From: an uncultured Eggerthellaceae bacterium
Lineage (GTDB): Bacteria; Actinomycetota; Coriobacteriia; Coriobacteriales; Eggerthellaceae
Direction of reading: 5' to 3'
Length of the DNA: 34,652 nucleotides
Assembly: GCA_944320405.1 (NCBI GenBank)
Contig: CALUHI010000032.1
Coordinates: forward strand, 1 to 34,652
Part shown: positions 32,193 through 34,652 of the stretch, piece after piece
Layout of the letters: every line of letters begins with the position of its first letter
Numbering within the stretch: the stretch's first letter is position 1
Notes under the pieces: generated by a model
The model's input: the letters and a program-made list of their open reading frames with translations, nothing else
Database searches by the model: none
Told to the model about the DNA's origin: nothing
Position numbers and translations under genes: made by a program

Positions 32193-32822
32193 TTAGTTCT
32201 TCGAGTAAAGTTCGACGATGAGCTGTTCGCGAATATCCAGATCGATCTGATCGCGCTGCGGCAGAGCCAGAACGCTGCCCTGCAGCTTCTCGATGTCAAC
32301 CTCGAGCCAAGCCGGAACCTGAACGCGCTCGTTGCTGATGAGGGCGCTCTTGATGACCAGCATCTCCTTGGCCTTCGGGGCCACAGAGATCAGGTCGCCG
32401 GGACGCACGCGGAAGGACGGGATGTCCACGCGGCGGCCGTTCACATGGATGTGACCATGACGGACCTGCTGACGAGCCTCGGCGCGGGACTTGGCGAAGC
32501 CCAGGCGGTACACGACGTTGTCCAGGCGGCTCTCCAGGATGACCAGGAGGTTCTCACCGGTAACGCCCTGCTTGCGGGACGCGATGTCGTAGTAGGCGCG
32601 GAACTGCTTCTCCAGAACGCCGTAGATGCGCTTGGTCTTCTGCTTCTCACGCAGCTGAAGCAGGTATTCGTTTTCCTTGACGCGCTTGCGGCCAGCCTCG
32701 CCGGGGGCGTAGGCGCGGCGCTCCATAGCGCACTTATCGGTGTAGCAGCGGTCGCCCTTCAGGAACAGCTTCGTCCCTTCGCGGCGGCACAGCCTGCAAT
32801 CAGCTCCAGTATAACGAGCCAT
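32193..32822 (-). CDS. rpsD: 30S ribosomal protein S4
   Basis: This primary 16S rRNA-binding protein, 209 residues long, is often the autoregulator of the alpha operon. Cys9, Cys12, Cys26 and Cys31 form a zinc-binding (C+) version of the N-terminus. The S4 RNA-binding domain follows ([28 protein letters not shown], then [17 protein letters not shown]). GAAAGGA precedes the start. The gap to rpsK is 18 nt and to rpoA 29 nt. Confidence 0.97.
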   Translation of the reverse strand: MARYTGADCRLCRREGTKLFLKGDRCYTDKCAMERRAYAPGEAGRKRVKENEYLLQLREKQKTKRIYGVLEKQFRAYYDIASRKQGVTGENLLVILESRLDNVVYRLGFAKSRAEARQQVRHGHIHVNGRRVDIPSFRVRPGDLISVAPKAKEMLVIKSALISNERVQVPAWLEVDIEKLQGSVLALPQRDQIDLDIREQLIVELYSKN

Positions 32823-32840
32823 AATGTTAGATCCTTTCAG

Positions 32841-33239
32841 TTACACGCGACGACGCTTGCGCGGACGGCAACCGTTGTGCGGAATGGGCGTGCAGTCTTG
32901 AATGCTGGAAACTTCCAGGCCAGCGGCCTGCAGCGAGCGGATAGCCGTCTCGCGACCGGAGCCGGGGCCCTTCACGAACACTGCGACCTTGCGCAGGCCG
33001 TGCTCCATCGCCGTCTTGGCGCAGGCCTCGGCGGCCATCTGCGCGGCAAACGGGGTGGACTTGCGGGAGCCCTTGAAGCCGACGGTGCCGGCAGACTGCC
33101 ACGCGATCACGTTGCCCTGAGGATCGGTGATGCTGACGATGGTGTTGTTGAACGTGGACTTGATATGCGCAGCGCCAGTGGCGATGTTCTTACGCTCGGA
33201 ACGCTTGATGCGCGTGCGCACGTTTTTCTTCTGAGCCAT
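32841..33239 (-). CDS. rpsK: 30S ribosomal protein S11
   Basis: This platform protein of the small subunit is 132 residues long. It shows [22 protein letters not shown], the [23 protein letters not shown] block and the basic C-terminus [12 protein letters not shown]. The basic N-terminal segment ([20 protein letters not shown]) is normal for the family. GAGG lies 9 nt before the ATG. The gap to rpsM is 13 nt. Confidence 0.97.
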   Translation of the reverse strand: MAQKKNVRTRIKRSERKNIATGAAHIKSTFNNTIVSITDPQGNVIAWQSAGTVGFKGSRKSTPFAAQMAAEACAKTAMEHGLRKVAVFVKGPGSGRETAIRSLQAAGLEVSSIQDCTPIPHNGCRPRKRRRV

Positions 33240-33252
33240 TTACGCTACCTCA

Positions 33253-33621
33253 CTACTTCTTCTTGCCGCCGATTTGCTTGCGCGGACCCTTGCGGGTGCG
33301 AGCGTTCGTGTGCGTGCGCTGACCGCGAACGGGCAGGCCGCGACGATGACGCAGGCCTCGGTAGCAGCCGATCTCCATGAGGCGCTTCACGTTCTGCTGC
33401 ACGTCGCGACGCAGATCACCCTCAACATGGAGGTTGTTCTGGATGTAGTCGCGCAGCTTGACGAGCTCTTCCTCAGTAAGGTCGTCGGAGCGGGTGTCGG
33501 GGTTGATACCGGTCTCAGCCAGGATCTTCTTAGAAGTGGTCAGGCCGATGCCGTAGATGTAGGTCAAGGCGATCTCGATGCGCTTATTGCGAGGAAGATC
33601 GACACCAACAAGACGTGCCAT
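33253..33621 (-). CDS. rpsM: 30S ribosomal protein S13
   Basis: This head protein of the small subunit contacts tRNA and 23S rRNA in the intersubunit bridge. The 122 residues include [19 protein letters not shown], the helix-two-turn-helix [19 protein letters not shown], and the basic tail [26 protein letters not shown] (family landmark near 85-110), ending KKK. AAAGGGA precedes the ATG. The gap to rpmJ is 20 nt. Confidence 0.97.
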   Translation of the reverse strand: MARLVGVDLPRNKRIEIALTYIYGIGLTTSKKILAETGINPDTRSDDLTEEELVKLRDYIQNNLHVEGDLRRDVQQNVKRLMEIGCYRGLRHRRGLPVRGQRTHTNARTRKGPRKQIGGKKK

Positions 33622-33641
33622 GCTTACTTATCCCTTTCTTC

Positions 33642-33755
33642 CTAGCCCTGACGCTGCTTGTGGCGGGGGTTCTCGCAGATGACGAGCACCTTGCCATGGC
33701 GTCGGATGATCTTGCACTTATCGCACATTTTCTTGACCGAAGGGCGTACCTTCAT
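33642..33755 (-). CDS. rpmJ: 50S ribosomal protein L36
   Basis: This 37-residue protein reads [20 protein letters not shown] and continues [17 protein letters not shown]. The zinc ligands are Cys11, Cys14, Cys27 and His32, the zinc-containing C+ form. AGGAAG precedes the ATG. infA should lie directly upstream (to the right), but the IS110 element starts within about 20-30 bp instead. Confidence 0.96.
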   Translation of the reverse strand: MKVRPSVKKMCDKCKIIRRHGKVLVICENPRHKQRQG

Positions 33756-33778
33756 GATTGCTTCCTATCTTCTAGTTG

Positions 33779-33981
33779 TTGCATTTTCGAGCCGAATACC
33801 GAATGCTTGAAGGTGCAATGCAGATTCTGGCGGGCAGGAATGCCGATCATGACGATGAGAGCCAAAGGCATCTCGCAAAGGAAACTGGCATCCTGCCCCG
33901 TTCGGGCGAGGCCGCGGATAAGCTGGATGAGGGAGCTTCGAGAAGCCCACCTCGGATCTCTTCTGGGAAGATGCGGCCCCG
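33779..33981 (+). ncRNA. Candidate bridge RNA of the IS110 element
   Basis: Three successive stem-loops are visible upstream of the transposase. Stem 1: 33779-33791 with 33806-33818 (13 positions, a few mismatches). Stem 2: GGGCAGGAATGCC (33832-33844) with GGCATCCTGCCC (33887-33898), one bulge, enclosing a 42-nt loop that itself contains a short helix (GAGAGCC/GGCATCTC). Stem 3: CGAGGCCGC (33907-33915) with GCGGCCCCG (33973-33981), enclosing an inner helix (GAGG/CCTC and GCTT-CGAG-AAGC). A 5' stem-loop followed by two large internal-loop hairpins is the layout described for IS110-group bridge RNAs (target-binding then donor-binding loop). Guide sequences cannot be assigned without the element's right end. 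Confidence 0.65.
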
Positions 33982-34043
33982 AGCGGTTCGGGCAGCAGGG
34001 CCCGCCGATCTGGTGCCGCGACTTCTTGGAGGAGATGATTGCA

Positions 34044-34652
34044 ATGATCTACGCGGGTGTGGACATCGCCAAGGCGAACCACGTGATCGGCGCCGTCGGC
34101 GATGACGGCCGGCCGGTCTGCAAGGCCATGGAGTTCAAGAACTCCGATGCCGGCTTCGAGAGGTGCTTGGCCTGGCTGGAGGGCCTGGCCGAGGAGCCGT
34201 CGGGCATCTTCGTCGGCATGGAGGCCACCGGGCACTACTGGATGGCCCTGTTCGCGCGGCTTGCCGCCGAGGGCTACAGCGTGTGCGTGATCAACCCCAT
34301 GGAGGTCAAGGCCGTCCGCAAGCTCAAGGGCAAGTCGAAGGTCAAAAACGACCGGGTCGACGCGCTGCTCGTCGCCGAGACCCTGCGCATCGGCGAGTAC
34401 GTGGAGACCAAGCTGGCCTCCGACGAGGTGCAGTCGCTTCGGACGCTCACCCGCTACCGCCAGGCGATCAAGGAGGAGGCCGCCCAGGTCAAGACTCAGC
34501 TGACCTGCGTCATGGACTCCTACTTCCCCGAGTACGCCGGCGTGTTCTCCGACATGTTCGGCTCGGCGTCGCTTGCCGTCTTGGAGAAGTCGCCCATGCC
34601 CTTCGAGCTGCTCAGGCGCAAGGCGCCGTCGCTGGCCCGCGACATCTCGAAG
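34044..34652 (+). CDS. IS110-family transposase, N-terminal part
   Basis: This is a DEDD/serine recombinase acting with a bridge RNA to join element ends and target. The start at 34044 follows GGAGGAG; 203 residues are present before the window ends (full proteins are about 340-410). MIYAGVDIAKANHVIG carries the first Asp, VGMEATGHYWM the Glu, and KSKVKNDRVDALLVAETL the remaining acidic residues of the RuvC-like domain. The Tnp_20-type serine domain would lie outside the window. It is oriented against the ribosomal genes. It is GC-rich like its host, with no frameshift or stop in the visible part, so the element may be active. Confidence 0.92.
   Translation, partial: MIYAGVDIAKANHVIGAVGDDGRPVCKAMEFKNSDAGFERCLAWLEGLAEEPSGIFVGMEATGHYWMALFARLAAEGYSVCVINPMEVKAVRKLKGKSKVKNDRVDALLVAETLRIGEYVETKLASDEVQSLRTLTRYRQAIKEEAAQVKTQLTCVMDSYFPEYAGVFSDMFGSASLAVLEKSPMPFELLRRKAPSLARDISK

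Larger units (their letters stand above)
33776..34652 (+). mobile_element. IS110-family insertion sequence (truncated by the window end)
   Basis: The element consists of a structured non-coding left end and a DEDD transposase. The left boundary is approximate: chromosomal sequence holding the rpmJ ribosome binding site ends near 33770, and the first IS stem begins at 33779. IS110 elements lack long terminal inverted repeats and make no target duplication, so the edge cannot be fixed from one copy. The right end is outside the window. Confidence 0.85.

Noticed and set aside
33765-34235. 156-residue minus-strand ORF upstream of rpmJ, as a candidate infA
   Set aside because: It does not resemble IF-1 and runs antisense through the IS110 left end and transposase.

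Overview
The window looks like the chromosome of a strictly anaerobic, GC-rich actinobacterium of the Coriobacteriia, most likely Eggerthellaceae. This is an inference from gene content and protein style; no 16S rRNA gene is present. The supporting genes are a class III (oxygen-sensitive) ribonucleotide reductase with its activase, an apparently PPi-dependent phosphofructokinase, an NfnAB-type electron-bifurcating transhydrogenase, an S4 protein with four cysteines, and a GH3 lipoprotein of a kind I associate with this family.

Layout. 1-1217: a broken ORF end and about 880 bp of gene-free, repeat-rich DNA. 1218-4759: divergent nrdD and nrdG, with two NrdR-box-like palindromes between them. 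4943-9945: a shortened GH3 lipoprotein, 6-phosphofructokinase, an EamA transporter, an Fe-S protein and a HAD phosphatase. 10190-13401: an ABC-F ATPase converging on an MFS exporter. 13527-18198: pth, prs, glmU and nhaA, all on the minus strand. 18669-25392: hpf (+) converging on folC, then nfnB, nfnA, a family 4 uracil-DNA glycosylase and alr. 25934-29467: mog, moeA and eno. 29510-33755: ecfT, then the alpha-operon block rplQ-rpoA-rpsD-rpsK-rpsM-rpmJ. 33776 to the end: an IS110-family element sits where infA would normally be, with a folded non-coding leader that resembles a bridge RNA.

Most genes are core metabolism: dNTP supply without oxygen (nrdD/nrdG), glycolysis (pfp, eno), redox balancing (nfnAB), precursors for nucleotides and cell wall (prs, glmU, alr), folate and molybdenum cofactor synthesis (folC, mog, moeA), and translation.

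The novelty lies mostly between genes. (1) Four large structured elements of about 100-160 bp lie directly after the stop codons of prs, mog, eno and rplQ. The three full copies keep their pairing while the bases change. (2) Four copies of a short REP-like palindrome are present, two of which supply the TGA stop codon of the neighbouring gene. (3) A three-stem bridge-RNA candidate precedes the IS110 transposase. (4) NrdD carries a C-terminal glutaredoxin-like domain. (5) The GH3 lipoprotein lacks half of its barrel. (6) ecfT stands beside the ribosomal operon without ATPase genes. I saw no tRNA, rRNA or CRISPR array.
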